Source of the DNA: Actinobacteria bacterium OV320
GTDB taxonomy: Bacteria; Actinomycetota; Actinomycetes; Streptomycetales; Streptomycetaceae
Direction of reading: 5' to 3'
Assembly: GCA_001298545.1 (NCBI GenBank)
Contig: LJCX01000030.1
Location: 62,001 to 126,000, forward strand
DNA: 64,000 nucleotides
Position 1 is the first letter of the stretch. Each line of letters opens with the position of its first letter. A program made the translations under genes and the position numbers. This document shows, piece after piece, positions 8,889-39,211 of this stretch. The notes beneath the pieces are model-generated. The model worked only from the letters and a program-made list of their open reading frames with translations. It was not told the DNA's origin and did not search any database.

Positions 8889-9959
8889 ATGCCCCGCGCC
8901 ACCAGAGCCTCACGGCTGTCCGGCCTGCTCGCCTCCGTAGTTCTGCTCGCCGTCGCGGCGGTCGGCTGCGGCGACTCCGACTCCGGTTCCTCGTCCTCCG
9001 GCGCGAAGGGGTCCGACTCCTCGTCCGCCGCCGGCGCCTTCCCCGTGACCCTCGACCACAAGTACGGCAGTACGACGATCGAGTCCGAGCCGAAGCGGAT
9101 CGTCACCGTCGGTCTCACCGACCAGGACGCCGTCCTCGCGCTGGGCAAGGTGCCGGTCGGCACGACCGAGTGGCTCGGCGGCTACAAGGGCGCCGTCGGC
9201 CCGTGGGCCGAGGACAAGCTGGGCGGCGCGGCGGCGCCGACCGTCCTCACCGACACCGGCACCGGCCCCCAGGTGGAGAAGATCGCCGCGCTGAAGCCCG
9301 ATCTCATCCTCGCCGTGTACTCGGGCCTGACCAAGGCCCAGTACGAGAGCCTGTCGAAGTTCGCGCCGGTGGTCGCCCAGCCGAAGGCGTACAACGACTA
9401 CGGCGTGCCGTGGCAGCAGCAGACCGAGGAGATCGGCAAGGCGCTCGGCAAGGAGAGCGAGGCCAAGACGCTCGTGTCGGGCGTCGAGGAGAAGTTCGCG
9501 GCGGCCAAGAAGGCCAACCCCGCCTTCGCCGGGGCCACGGCCGTCATGGCGACCCCGTACGAGGGCACGTTCGTCTACGGCAGCCAGGACACCCGCTCGC
9601 GGATCCTGTCCGACCTCGGCTTCTCGCTGCCGAAGGACCTCGACAAGGTGATCGGGGACACGTTCGGCGCCAACATCAGCAAGGAGCGCTTCGACCTGCT
9701 CGACCAGGACGTCGCCGTGTGGATCGTGCCGGACCTCACCACGGCGGTCACCAAGCTGCACAGCGACAAGATCTACTCCGACCTGAACGTGGTGAAGCAG
9801 GGCCGCGAGGTCTTCGTCCAGGAGAGCGGCGACTACGGCAACGCTGTCTCGCTGTCGACCGTGCTGAGCCTGCCCTACGTCATCGACCGCGTGGTGCCGC
9901 AGCTCGCCGCGGCGGTGGACGGCAAGACCGACACCAAGGTGGAGCAGCCGGCGTCCTGA
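8889..9959 (+). CDS. Iron-siderophore-binding lipoprotein
   Basis: A 356-residue extracytoplasmic binding protein of the FepB/FhuD family. The ATG at 8889 follows AGAAGGAT. A hydrophobic signal ends AAVGC, giving lipidated Cys27, followed by a Ser/Gly/Asp-rich linker. The mature lobes show VTLDHKYGSTTIESEPKRIV and VEKIAALKPDLILAVYSG, typical of ferric-siderophore receptors. The open frame extends far upstream, but only this start gives a signal peptide. It probably delivers the ferric hydroxamate to the FecCD permeases encoded at 32586-35864, which have no binding protein of their own. It is likely co-transcribed with the upstream ABC pair from the 5076 iron box. It ends before a strong bidirectional terminator. 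Confidence 0.9.
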   Translation: MPRATRASRLSGLLASVVLLAVAAVGCGDSDSGSSSSGAKGSDSSSAAGAFPVTLDHKYGSTTIESEPKRIVTVGLTDQDAVLALGKVPVGTTEWLGGYKGAVGPWAEDKLGGAAAPTVLTDTGTGPQVEKIAALKPDLILAVYSGLTKAQYESLSKFAPVVAQPKAYNDYGVPWQQQTEEIGKALGKESEAKTLVSGVEEKFAAAKKANPAFAGATAVMATPYEGTFVYGSQDTRSRILSDLGFSLPKDLDKVIGDTFGANISKERFDLLDQDVAVWIVPDLTTAVTKLHSDKIYSDLNVVKQGREVFVQESGDYGNAVSLSTVLSLPYVIDRVVPQLAAAVDGKTDTKVEQPAS

Positions 9960-9970
9960 CCGGTCCCACG

Positions 9971-10015
9971 GCATGACGAAGGGGGCGGGGCCGCGGGCCC
10001 GCCCCCCTCGTCATG
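9971..10015. terminator. Bidirectional terminator between convergent lipoprotein gene and mbtH
   Basis: GCATGACGA at 9971-9979 pairs with TCGTCATGC at 10007-10015, and the inner GGGGGCGGG pairs with CCCGCCCCC. The resulting long GC-rich hairpin sits between the stop at 9959 and the mbtH stop at 10027, serving both strands. Confidence 0.85.
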
Positions 10016-10026
10016 CCCCGCCGGGC

Positions 10027-10236
10027 TCAGGCCCCCTCGGCCTCTACGAGGCTCCTGGGCCGCAGGTCGGTCCAGTGGGTCTCGATGTGGTCCAGGCACT
10101 CCTGGCGGGCGGCCGGGCCGTGCGCGACGGTCCAGCCGGCCGGGACGTCCACGAAGTCGGGCCACAGGCTGTACTGGCCCTCGTCGTTGACGAGGACGGA
10201 GTACACGCCGTCGGGGTTCTCGAACGGGTTGCTCAT
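10027..10236 (-). CDS. mbtH: MbtH-like NRPS accessory protein
   Basis: A 69-residue protein beginning MSNPFENPDGVYSVLVNDEG and containing SLWPDFVDVPAGWTVAHG and WTDLRPRSL, the invariant MbtH signature with its conserved Trp and Pro residues. MbtH proteins bind the A domains of NRPSs and are often needed for their solubility and adenylation activity, so the partner is the NRPS directly upstream on the same strand. The start was placed at ATG 10236, where the family N-terminus begins. The frame is open upstream through a repeat-rich spacer and into an alternative frame of the NRPS gene, but those codons are not MbtH-like. The ribosome site in front (GGGAACC) is weak. Confidence 0.96.
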   Translation of the reverse strand: MSNPFENPDGVYSVLVNDEGQYSLWPDFVDVPAGWTVAHGPAARQECLDHIETHWTDLRPRSLVEAEGA

Positions 10237-10250
10237 GTCGGGTTCCCTGT

Positions 10251-10328
10251 CTCTCTGGGTCTCTCTGGGGCTCTCTTGGGCTTCTCTGGGGCTTCTCTGG
10301 ATCTCTCTGGGCTTCTCTGGGGCTCTCT
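10251..10328. repeat. Degenerate 10-11-bp tandem repeat in the NRPS-mbtH spacer
   Basis: About eight copies of a CTCTCTGGG / CTTCTCTGGGG unit fill most of the 125 bp between the NRPS stop and the mbtH start. No hairpin terminator is evident, so read-through into mbtH is expected. The strand is purine-rich (AGAGAnCCC) in the mRNA sense. Confidence 0.9.
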
Positions 10329-10361
10329 GACTGGCCTGTTGTCGGGTCAAGTGCGTCTCGG

Positions 10362-32420
<22,059 letters not shown>

Positions 32421-32483
32421 AGCTGCCCGTGCCTCCCAGGTGCGGTGTGGAACGGCTCAGCGGAGCCGCGACCGCTCGAATAG

Positions 32484-32502
32484 TAAGGTAAGCATTGCCT
32501 TA
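32484..32502 (-). promoter_or_regulatory. Iron box upstream of the NRPS gene
   Basis: TAAGGTAAGCATTGCCTTA is an imperfect palindrome related to the iron-box consensus (about 12 of 19 matches). It lies 63 bp upstream of the NRPS GTG, on the NRPS side of the divergent promoter region. Confidence 0.72.
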
Positions 32503-32546
32503 CTTGATAGACCCCTTCCGGAACCACGGACCCAAGTCACGATGGC

Positions 32547-32565
32547 TGAGGTTATGCTCACCTAA
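32547..32565 (+). promoter_or_regulatory. Iron box upstream of the siderophore permease operon
   Basis: TGAGGTTATGCTCACCTAA matches 17 of 19 positions of the iron-box consensus, the best match in the window. It lies 20 bp upstream of the first permease start and 44 bp from the NRPS-side box, so each direction of this divergent region has its own operator. Confidence 0.9.
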
Positions 32566-32585
32566 CCTGCTGACAGGATTGTCCG

Positions 32586-33698
32586 GTGGTCCGCCAACAG
32601 GGGTCTGCGCGAGGGACGATGACCCGACGGCACCCCGGCGAGACCCCCGGACCGCGACATGGAGACCGGCAAGTGGCTTCAGGCAGAAGGCTTCGCACCG
32701 CGGTGCTGGTGACATGCGTCGTCGCCCTCCTCATCGCCCTGTCCCTGCTGTCCGTGGCACTGGGCGCGCTGAACGTCCCGCTCGACCAGGTGGTCCGCGC
32801 GGTGCTCGGCGATCCGCCCAGCCGCCTCGTCGACAACGTCGTCTGGTCGGTGCGGGTCCCCCGCACCCTGCTGGGCCTGACGACGGGCGCCGCGCTCGGC
32901 CTGTCCGGCGCGCTGATGCAGGCCCTCACCCGCAACCCGCTCGCGGACCCCGGCATCCTCGGCGTCAGCGCCGGGGCGTCCTTCGCGATCGTGCTGGCGG
33001 TCGCCGTGTTCGGGGTCGGATCGCTCTACGGCTATGTGTGGTTCGCGTTCGGCGGAGCACTCGCCGCGAGCGTCCTGGTCTTCTTCCTGGGGCGGCTGGG
33101 CCGTTCCGGTGCCACGCCCGTGAAACTGGCGCTCGCCGGGGTCGCCGTCACCTCGCTGCTGTCGTCGCTCACCAGCGCCGTGGTGCTGACCGACCAGGAC
33201 GCCCTGGACCGCTACCGCTTCTGGTCGGCCGGCTCACTGGCCGACCAGGACTCCGGCGAACTGCTGCGCATCCTGCCCTTCCTCGCCGTCGGCGCCGTCC
33301 TCGCCCTGTCCTGCGCGCCCGCGCTCAACAGCATGGCCCTGGGCGACGACGTGGCCGCCTCGCTGGGCCGGCGGCTCGGCCTGGTCCGCCTCCAGGGGGT
33401 CACCGCGGTGATGCTGCTGACCGGCGCGTCGGTCGCCGTCATCGGCCCCGTGGTCTTCCTCGGCCTGGTCGTGCCGCACATCGCGCGGGTCCTCGCCCAG
33501 TACGCCGGGATCGGCCCCGACCACCGCTGGCTGCTGCCGCTGTCCGCCGCCCTCGCACCCGTACTGCTGCTGTCCGCCGACATCCTCGGCCGGACGCTGG
33601 CCCGGCCCACCGAGATCCAGGCCGGCGTCCTCGTCGCCTTCCTCGGCGGCCCGTTCTTCATCGCCCTGGTCCGCCGCCGTAAGCTCGCGGAGGTGTGA
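32586..33698 (+). CDS. Ferric-siderophore ABC transporter permease, FecCD family (first of two)
   Basis: A membrane protein of 370 residues from the GTG at 32586. Landmarks are VRVPRTLLGLTTGAALGLSG, MQALTRNPLADPGILGVSAG and the C-terminal VFLGLVVPHIARVL, as in FepD/FecD proteins. Around ten hydrophobic segments follow a basic N-terminal tail of about 40 residues. The start is uncertain: 32586 has only CAGGA in front, ATG 32619 has a purine run too close to it, and a GTG near 32673 (GGAG nine bases before) would begin right before the first helix. It is directly behind the best iron box and overlaps the second permease gene by 4 bp. It presumably imports the ferric form of the NRPS product. 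Confidence 0.9.
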   Translation: MVRQQGSARGTMTRRHPGETPGPRHGDRQVASGRRLRTAVLVTCVVALLIALSLLSVALGALNVPLDQVVRAVLGDPPSRLVDNVVWSVRVPRTLLGLTTGAALGLSGALMQALTRNPLADPGILGVSAGASFAIVLAVAVFGVGSLYGYVWFAFGGALAASVLVFFLGRLGRSGATPVKLALAGVAVTSLLSSLTSAVVLTDQDALDRYRFWSAGSLADQDSGELLRILPFLAVGAVLALSCAPALNSMALGDDVAASLGRRLGLVRLQGVTAVMLLTGASVAVIGPVVFLGLVVPHIARVLAQYAGIGPDHRWLLPLSAALAPVLLLSADILGRTLARPTEIQAGVLVAFLGGPFFIALVRRRKLAEV

Positions 33699-34879
33699 GC
33701 GTGCCCGCACAACCCCCGGACACAGCACAGTCCCCGGACACAGCACGATCCCCGGCCCCAGCACAGTCGCCCACCACGGCGCGGTCCCCGGCGGCACCGG
33801 CCGTCGAGGCCTCCCCCGCCGTCCCCCCGCACCCCGCGCTGCACGGCCGGCCGTTCCGGCTGGCCTTTCCCCCGGTCTCCGGCATGCTGCGCCCGCGCCT
33901 GGTACTGACCGCGGTGCTCGTCGCCGCGGGCGCGTTCCTGCTGTTCTGCTGGGGTCTCACGCTCGGCGACTACCCCGTGTCCTTCACCGACGTCGTCAGG
34001 GCCCTCGGCGGCGCGGGCGACCCCGGCACGGTCGTCGTCGTACAGGACCTGCGGCTGCCGCGCGCGCTGACCGGGCTGCTGGTCGGCATCGCGTTCGGCG
34101 TCTCGGGGGCCGTGTTCCAGACGATGACCCGCAACCCGCTGGCCAGCCCCGACATGATCGGGCTGACCGAGGGCGCCGGAACGGCCGTGGTGGCGGCCGT
34201 GGTTCTCGGCTGGACCGGCGGCCTCGGGCTGTCGACGCTGGGGCTGCTGGGCGCGCTGACGACCGCGCTGCTCGTCTACGCGCTGGCGTGGAAGGGCGGG
34301 ACCACCGGGTACCGCATCATCCTCGTCGGCATCGGCGTGTCCTGGATCTGCACCAGCGCCACCGACTTCCTCGTGGCGCGCGGCAGCCGGTTCCAGGCAC
34401 AGGAGGCCATCGGCTGGCTGGTCGGCAACCTCAACGGCCGGACCTGGGACCAGGTGGACTCACTGGCCCTCGCCATGGCCGTGCTGCTGCCGGTCACCCT
34501 GGCCATGGGCCGCTGGATGCGTACCCTCCAGCTCGGCGACGACGTGGCCGCGGGGCTCGGCACGCCGGTCCAGCCGGTCCGGCTGGCCCTGCTGCTGGCC
34601 GGGGTGGGGCTGGTCGCCTTCGGCACGGCGGCGGCCGGTCCGGTGGCCTTCGTGGCCCTGGCCTGTCCGCAGATCGCCCAACGGCTGGCGGGCACCGCGT
34701 CGCCGCCCCCGATCGTCTCCGGTCTCACCGGCGCGTTGGTCGTCCTCGGCTCGGATCTCCTCGCCCGCGAGGCGATCCCCGGGACGGAACTGCCGGTCGG
34801 GATCGTCACCGGCGCCCTGGGCGCGCCGGTCCTGCTGTGGCTGCTCATCCGCGCCAACCGCGCGGGCTCTGGAGGCTGA
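33695..34879 (+). CDS. Ferric-siderophore ABC transporter permease, FecCD family (second of two)
   Basis: A 394-residue membrane protein with LRLPRALTGLLVGIAFGVSG, MTRNPLASPDMIGLTEGAG and a C-terminal GPVAFVALACPQIAQRL, matching the FepG/FecC side of a heterodimeric siderophore permease. The GTG start overlaps the previous stop. The first ~45 residues are an unusual Pro/Ser/Ala/Thr repeat (PDTAQS, PDTARS, PAPAQS, PTTARS) encoded by an 18-bp degenerate DNA repeat at ~33716-33790; this tail precedes the first helix and is likely cytoplasmic. It forms the channel together with the preceding permease and the ATPase encoded next. Confidence 0.9.
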   Translation: MSVPAQPPDTAQSPDTARSPAPAQSPTTARSPAAPAVEASPAVPPHPALHGRPFRLAFPPVSGMLRPRLVLTAVLVAAGAFLLFCWGLTLGDYPVSFTDVVRALGGAGDPGTVVVVQDLRLPRALTGLLVGIAFGVSGAVFQTMTRNPLASPDMIGLTEGAGTAVVAAVVLGWTGGLGLSTLGLLGALTTALLVYALAWKGGTTGYRIILVGIGVSWICTSATDFLVARGSRFQAQEAIGWLVGNLNGRTWDQVDSLALAMAVLLPVTLAMGRWMRTLQLGDDVAAGLGTPVQPVRLALLLAGVGLVAFGTAAAGPVAFVALACPQIAQRLAGTASPPPIVSGLTGALVVLGSDLLAREAIPGTELPVGIVTGALGAPVLLWLLIRANRAGSGG

Positions 34880-34883
34880 TCAC

Positions 34884-35864
<981 letters not shown>

Positions 35865-35964
35865 CCCGGCGACGGGGCCCCGCCCCGCATGGCCGGGGAC
35901 CCGTCCGGTACAGCCGTTCGCCTTCGCCCTCCCGCTCCGGTTCAGGTTCCGGTCCAGATCCTCA

Positions 35965-36006
35965 GGGCCGGGACGTCAGGGGCGGGACGTCAGGGCCGGG
36001 ACGTCA
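35965..36006. repeat. Three 14-bp tandem repeats over the formyltransferase stop codon
   Basis: Three units read GGGCCGGGACGTCA, GGGGCGGGACGTCA and GGGCCGGGACGTCA on the plus strand. On the coding (minus) strand each unit begins with TGA. Because 14 is not a multiple of three, the three TGA triplets fall in all three frames; the middle one (35990-35992) is the actual stop. Confidence 0.92.
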
Positions 36007-36943
36007 GATACCCGCCCATGGTGCGGAACCAGTCGGTGGCCGCGTATTCGGTGCCGTCGTCGGTGCGCACCCGCCGCACGAGGAGACCCCGGCAGCGGCC
36101 CGACCAGGACTCGGCGCCCGCCACCACGACGACGCCGTCCCCCTCCCGGATGAAGATCCGGCCCGGCGTGCCGCCGTAGCACCCCTGCGACACGGCCGCC
36201 GAGACGATCCTCAGCCGCTGACCCCGGTGGAAGGCGTACGCGTTCGGGTACGGGTCCGACTGGGCCCGCACGAGCCGTTCCAGCCGTTCCGCGGGCCAAC
36301 TCCAGTCGATCCGGCTGTCCTGCGCCGACCGCTTGTGGAAGAAGCTGGCCCGGGCACGGTCCTGCGGCACCCACTGGCCGGCGTCCCGGCCGGAGGCGAT
36401 CAGGTCGAGCGACTCCCGCACGATGGGCGCGATGAGGTCGACGGTCCGGTGGAACAGGTCGGTCGCCGTGTCGGTGGGCCCCACCGGCACCGAACGCTGC
36501 ACCAGGACGTCCCCGGCGTCGAGTTCGGTGTTCATCCGGTGCGCGGTCACGCCGACGCGCGTCTCGCCGTTGAGCAGCGCCCAGATGATCGGCGAGAAGC
36601 CCGCGTACGACGGCAGCAGCGAGTCGTGGATGTTGAGGGTGCCGTGCGGCGGCAGGTCGAACAGCTCGGGGGGCAGCCAGGTCCGCCAGTTGTTGGCGAC
36701 GATGATGTCCGGCCGGGCGTCCGCCACCGCGGCCAGGAGTTCGGCGTCGTCGGGACGGTTGCGCAGCAGGACGGGTACGTCGTTCTTCTCCGCGAGTTCG
36801 GCGACGTTGTCGTCCCATATCTTCTCGTAGGCGTGCTCGCTCTTCGGATGGGTGACGACGAGGACGACCTCGTGGTCGGAGTCCAGCAGCGCCTGAAGCG
36901 TGCGGTGACCCCAGGTCTGGTAGCCGAGCATGACGACCCGCAT
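35990..36943 (-). CDS. Hydroxyornithine N5-formyltransferase (CchA-like, methionyl-tRNA formyltransferase family)
   Basis: A 317-residue cytoplasmic enzyme expected to transfer a formyl group from 10-formyl-tetrahydrofolate to N5-hydroxyornithine, creating the formyl-hydroxamate of the siderophore. The N-terminal domain has LNIHDSLLPSYAGFSPI and LDAGDVL. Asn104, His106 and Asp142 sit at the spacing of the catalytic triad of tRNA formyltransferases. The C-terminal domain has SRIDWSWPAERLERLVRA, as in CchA of the coelichelin pathway. The ATG at 36943 follows AAGGGAAGGA. It is divergent from the monooxygenase across an iron box, so the two tailoring enzymes are switched on together. Confidence 0.92.
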   Translation of the reverse strand: MRVVMLGYQTWGHRTLQALLDSDHEVVLVVTHPKSEHAYEKIWDDNVAELAEKNDVPVLLRNRPDDAELLAAVADARPDIIVANNWRTWLPPELFDLPPHGTLNIHDSLLPSYAGFSPIIWALLNGETRVGVTAHRMNTELDAGDVLVQRSVPVGPTDTATDLFHRTVDLIAPIVRESLDLIASGRDAGQWVPQDRARASFFHKRSAQDSRIDWSWPAERLERLVRAQSDPYPNAYAFHRGQRLRIVSAAVSQGCYGGTPGRIFIREGDGVVVVAGAESWSGRCRGLLVRRVRTDDGTEYAATDWFRTMGGYLTSRP

Positions 36944-36970
36944 GACGTCCTTCCCTTCAACGACTCATTG

Positions 36971-36989
36971 CAAGGTAAGCCTTACCTTA
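36971..36989. promoter_or_regulatory. Iron box between formyltransferase and ornithine monooxygenase genes
   Basis: The core is a perfect 17-bp palindrome, AAGGTAAG-C-CTTACCTT (36972-36988), in the 81-bp divergent intergenic region. A single operator is placed to repress both genes when iron is plentiful. Confidence 0.88.
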
Positions 36990-37024
36990 TCTAGCATGGG
37001 CCTGCCTGAGGAGGCGATGCCAAG

Positions 37025-38347
37025 GTGAAGTCACCGCTCATGGGTACCGACGTCATCCACGACGTCATCGGAATCGGATTCGGTCCATCAAATCTCGCTC
37101 TGTCCATAGCGGTCGAGGAGCACAACACAGGCCTTCCGGCAGACCGCCGCCTCAACGCCCTGTTCCTGGAACGCCAGCCGCGCTTCGGCTGGCACCGCGG
37201 CATGCTCATCAACGACGCCACCATGCAGGTGTCCTTCCTCAAGGACCTTGTCACCCTGCGCAATCCGACCAGTGACTTCAGCTTCCTCTGCTTCCTGCGC
37301 GAGCGGGGCAGACTGATCGACTTCCTGAACCAGAAAACCCTCTTCCCGCTGCGGATGGAGTTCCACGAGTACTTCGAATGGGCCGCCGCCCGGGTCTCCC
37401 ACCTGGTCTCGTACGGCAGCGAGGTGGTCTGCGTCGACCCGGTGCGCGACGAGGACGGCGAGGTGGCCTTCTTCGACGTCACCTGCCGCGACACCGCGGG
37501 CTCCGGCGAGACCGTGACCCGCAGGACCCGCAACGTCAGCGTGGCCATGGGGCTGGAGCCGCATGTGCCGCCGGGTCTGGAACTCACCGAACGCGTATGG
37601 CACAACAGCGAGTTGATCCCCCGCGCCACGCGACTGGGCGAGGCGGGTGAGCCGGTACGGCGGGCCGTCGTGCTCGGCGCCGGCCAGAGCGCCGCCGAGG
37701 CGGTGGACTACCTGCACCGCACCTTCCCCGAGGCCGAGGTGTGCTCGGTCTTCGCCAAGTACGGCTACACCCCGGCCGACGACAGCCCGTTCGCGAACCG
37801 CATCTTCGACCCGGAGGCGGTCGACGTCTACTTCTCGGCGCCCTCCGAGGTCAAACAGTCGCTGATCGACTACCACCGCTCCACCAACTACTCCGTGGTC
37901 GACATGGAGTTGATCGAGGCCCTGTACGCCACCTCGTACCGGGAGAAGGTGGCGGGGCGGGAGCGGCTGCGCTTCCTCAACGTCTCACGGGTGCGCGCCG
38001 TCGACCCCGGTGCGGACGGCGGCCTCGAGATCGCCGTGGAGTTCCTGCCCACCGGCGAGCGGCAGGTGCTCGCCGCCGACGTGCTGGTGCTGGCCACGGG
38101 TTACCGGCCGCGCGATCTGGCGTCGCTGCTCGGCGAGGCGGCCAAGCTCTGCCTCCGGGACGACGGGGACGAGGTCCGCGTGGGCCGGGACCACCGGGTG
38201 GAGACCGTGCCGGAGGTGACGGCCGGCCTCTACCTCCAGGGCGGAACCGAGCACACCCACGGGCTGACCAGCACCCTGCTGTCCACGGTCGCCGTCCGGG
38301 CGGAGGAGATCCACCGCTCCGTACTGGCCGGCAGGCCGACGGCCTGA
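37025..38347 (+). CDS. L-ornithine N5-monooxygenase (CchB-like)
   Basis: A 440-residue flavoprotein of the ornithine/lysine N-hydroxylase family that makes N5-hydroxyornithine, the building block for the hydroxamate residues. The FAD motif GIGFGPSNL is at residues 16-24. The substrate/FAD region FLKDLVTLRNPTSDFSFLCF, the NADPH motif GAGQSAAE (~218) and LATGYRP (~357) are all present. The GTG at 37025 has GAGGAGG about 10 nt upstream. The C-terminal block GLYLQGGTEHTHGLTSTLLS is also family-typical. It is separated from the formyltransferase by the palindromic iron box and ends before a strong terminator hairpin. Confidence 0.95.
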   Translation: MKSPLMGTDVIHDVIGIGFGPSNLALSIAVEEHNTGLPADRRLNALFLERQPRFGWHRGMLINDATMQVSFLKDLVTLRNPTSDFSFLCFLRERGRLIDFLNQKTLFPLRMEFHEYFEWAAARVSHLVSYGSEVVCVDPVRDEDGEVAFFDVTCRDTAGSGETVTRRTRNVSVAMGLEPHVPPGLELTERVWHNSELIPRATRLGEAGEPVRRAVVLGAGQSAAEAVDYLHRTFPEAEVCSVFAKYGYTPADDSPFANRIFDPEAVDVYFSAPSEVKQSLIDYHRSTNYSVVDMELIEALYATSYREKVAGRERLRFLNVSRVRAVDPGADGGLEIAVEFLPTGERQVLAADVLVLATGYRPRDLASLLGEAAKLCLRDDGDEVRVGRDHRVETVPEVTAGLYLQGGTEHTHGLTSTLLSTVAVRAEEIHRSVLAGRPTA

Positions 38348-38359
38348 CCCACCCGAACT

Positions 38360-38398
38360 CCCCGGGCCCGGAGGGTACGGTCCCTTCCGGGCCCGGGG
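38360..38398 (+). terminator. Terminator hairpin after the monooxygenase gene
   Basis: CCCCGGGCCCGGAGGG (38360-38375) pairs with CCCTTCCGGGCCCGGGG (38382-38398) with one bulged base, 12 bp after the stop. There is no U-run, as usual in Streptomyces. Confidence 0.85.
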
Positions 38399-38436
38399 TC
38401 CGCCCGGGCTGCGCGGCTCATTAGGATCTCCTGATC

Positions 38437-39123
38437 ATGGACGTGCTCACGGGGAACGAGATGATCGCCGTCCCGCCGGGACAGGTGACGCTGTCGGACC
38501 GGCGGACGCGGCGCAGTTGGTCGGTCGGGCTCGCGCCCTACGAGCTCGCGGCAAGCCCGGTCACCCAGGCGTTGTACGCACAGGTCACAGGCAGTCGGCC
38601 GAGCACCGCGCACGGGGACCGGCTGCCCGTCGAGTGCGTCTCCTGGTGGGATGCGGCGAGATTCTGCAACTCCCTGTCCCGGCGCGACGGGTGCACGCCC
38701 GCGTACCGCTTCGGCACCGACGGCGAAGGGGCCGACGGCGAAGGCATCGAGTGGGACGCGTCCGCCGACGGGTACCGGCTGCCGACCGAAGCCGAATGGG
38801 AGCACGCCTGCCGTGCCGGTACGACCGGACCGCGTTACGGGGAGCTCGACGAGATCGCCTGGTACCGCGGCAACTCGCACGAACGCATCCACGCCGTGGG
38901 CGGCAGACACCCCAACCCGTGGGGATTTCACGACATGCTCGGCAACGTCTGGGACTGGTGCTGGGACGTCTACGACGCCGAGGTCTACGGCACCTACCGG
39001 GTACTCCGCGGCGGTGGTTGGTTCGACGAGCACTGGAGTTGCCGGGCCTCCGCGCGGCGCCGCAGCCACCCGACCTTCCAGGTCGACGACGTGGGTTTCC
39101 GCATCGCGCGTTCCCCCGTGTGA
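38437..39123 (+). CDS. SUMF1/FGE-fold protein lacking one catalytic cysteine
   Basis: A 228-residue protein covering essentially one formylglycine-generating-enzyme/SUMF1 domain: DRLPVECVSWWDAARFCN, YRLPTEAEWEHACRAG, NPWGFHDMLGNVWDWCWD and VLRGGGWFDEHWSCRASARRR. True FGE enzymes have two Cys in the GGSYMC...C motif. Here the first position is Asp (WFDE) and only the second Cys (SCRAS) is kept. Sulfatase maturation is therefore unlikely, and it fits better with SUMF1-fold enzymes or binding proteins of other function. A PvdO-type role in siderophore maturation is a conceivable parallel, not shown. The ribosome site is modest (AGGA 11 nt upstream). No iron box lies in front of it, and it is separated from the siderophore genes by a terminator. 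Confidence 0.85.
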   Translation: MDVLTGNEMIAVPPGQVTLSDRRTRRSWSVGLAPYELAASPVTQALYAQVTGSRPSTAHGDRLPVECVSWWDAARFCNSLSRRDGCTPAYRFGTDGEGADGEGIEWDASADGYRLPTEAEWEHACRAGTTGPRYGELDEIAWYRGNSHERIHAVGGRHPNPWGFHDMLGNVWDWCWDVYDAEVYGTYRVLRGGGWFDEHWSCRASARRRSHPTFQVDDVGFRIARSPV

Positions 39124-39181
39124 CGACCGCGCACCGCATCGGGGTCGTCGCTTCGTCGGGCCTGCGGTGGATCGGCGGTCG
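39124..39181. terminator. Possible terminator between convergent SUMF1-fold and amidohydrolase genes
   Basis: CGACCGC-GCACCGCA (39124-39138) can pair with TGCGGTG (39163-39169) and GCGGTCG (39175-39181) through an internal loop. It lies right after the stop at 39123 and before the convergent stop at 39212. Confidence 0.5.
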
Positions 39182-39211
39182 CGGCGCGGGGCCGTGCTGG
39201 GGCTGCCCGCC

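Noticed and set aside
38437..39123. True formylglycine-generating enzyme with a sulfatase partner
   Set aside because: One of the two catalytic cysteines is Asp, and there is no sulfatase gene in the window.
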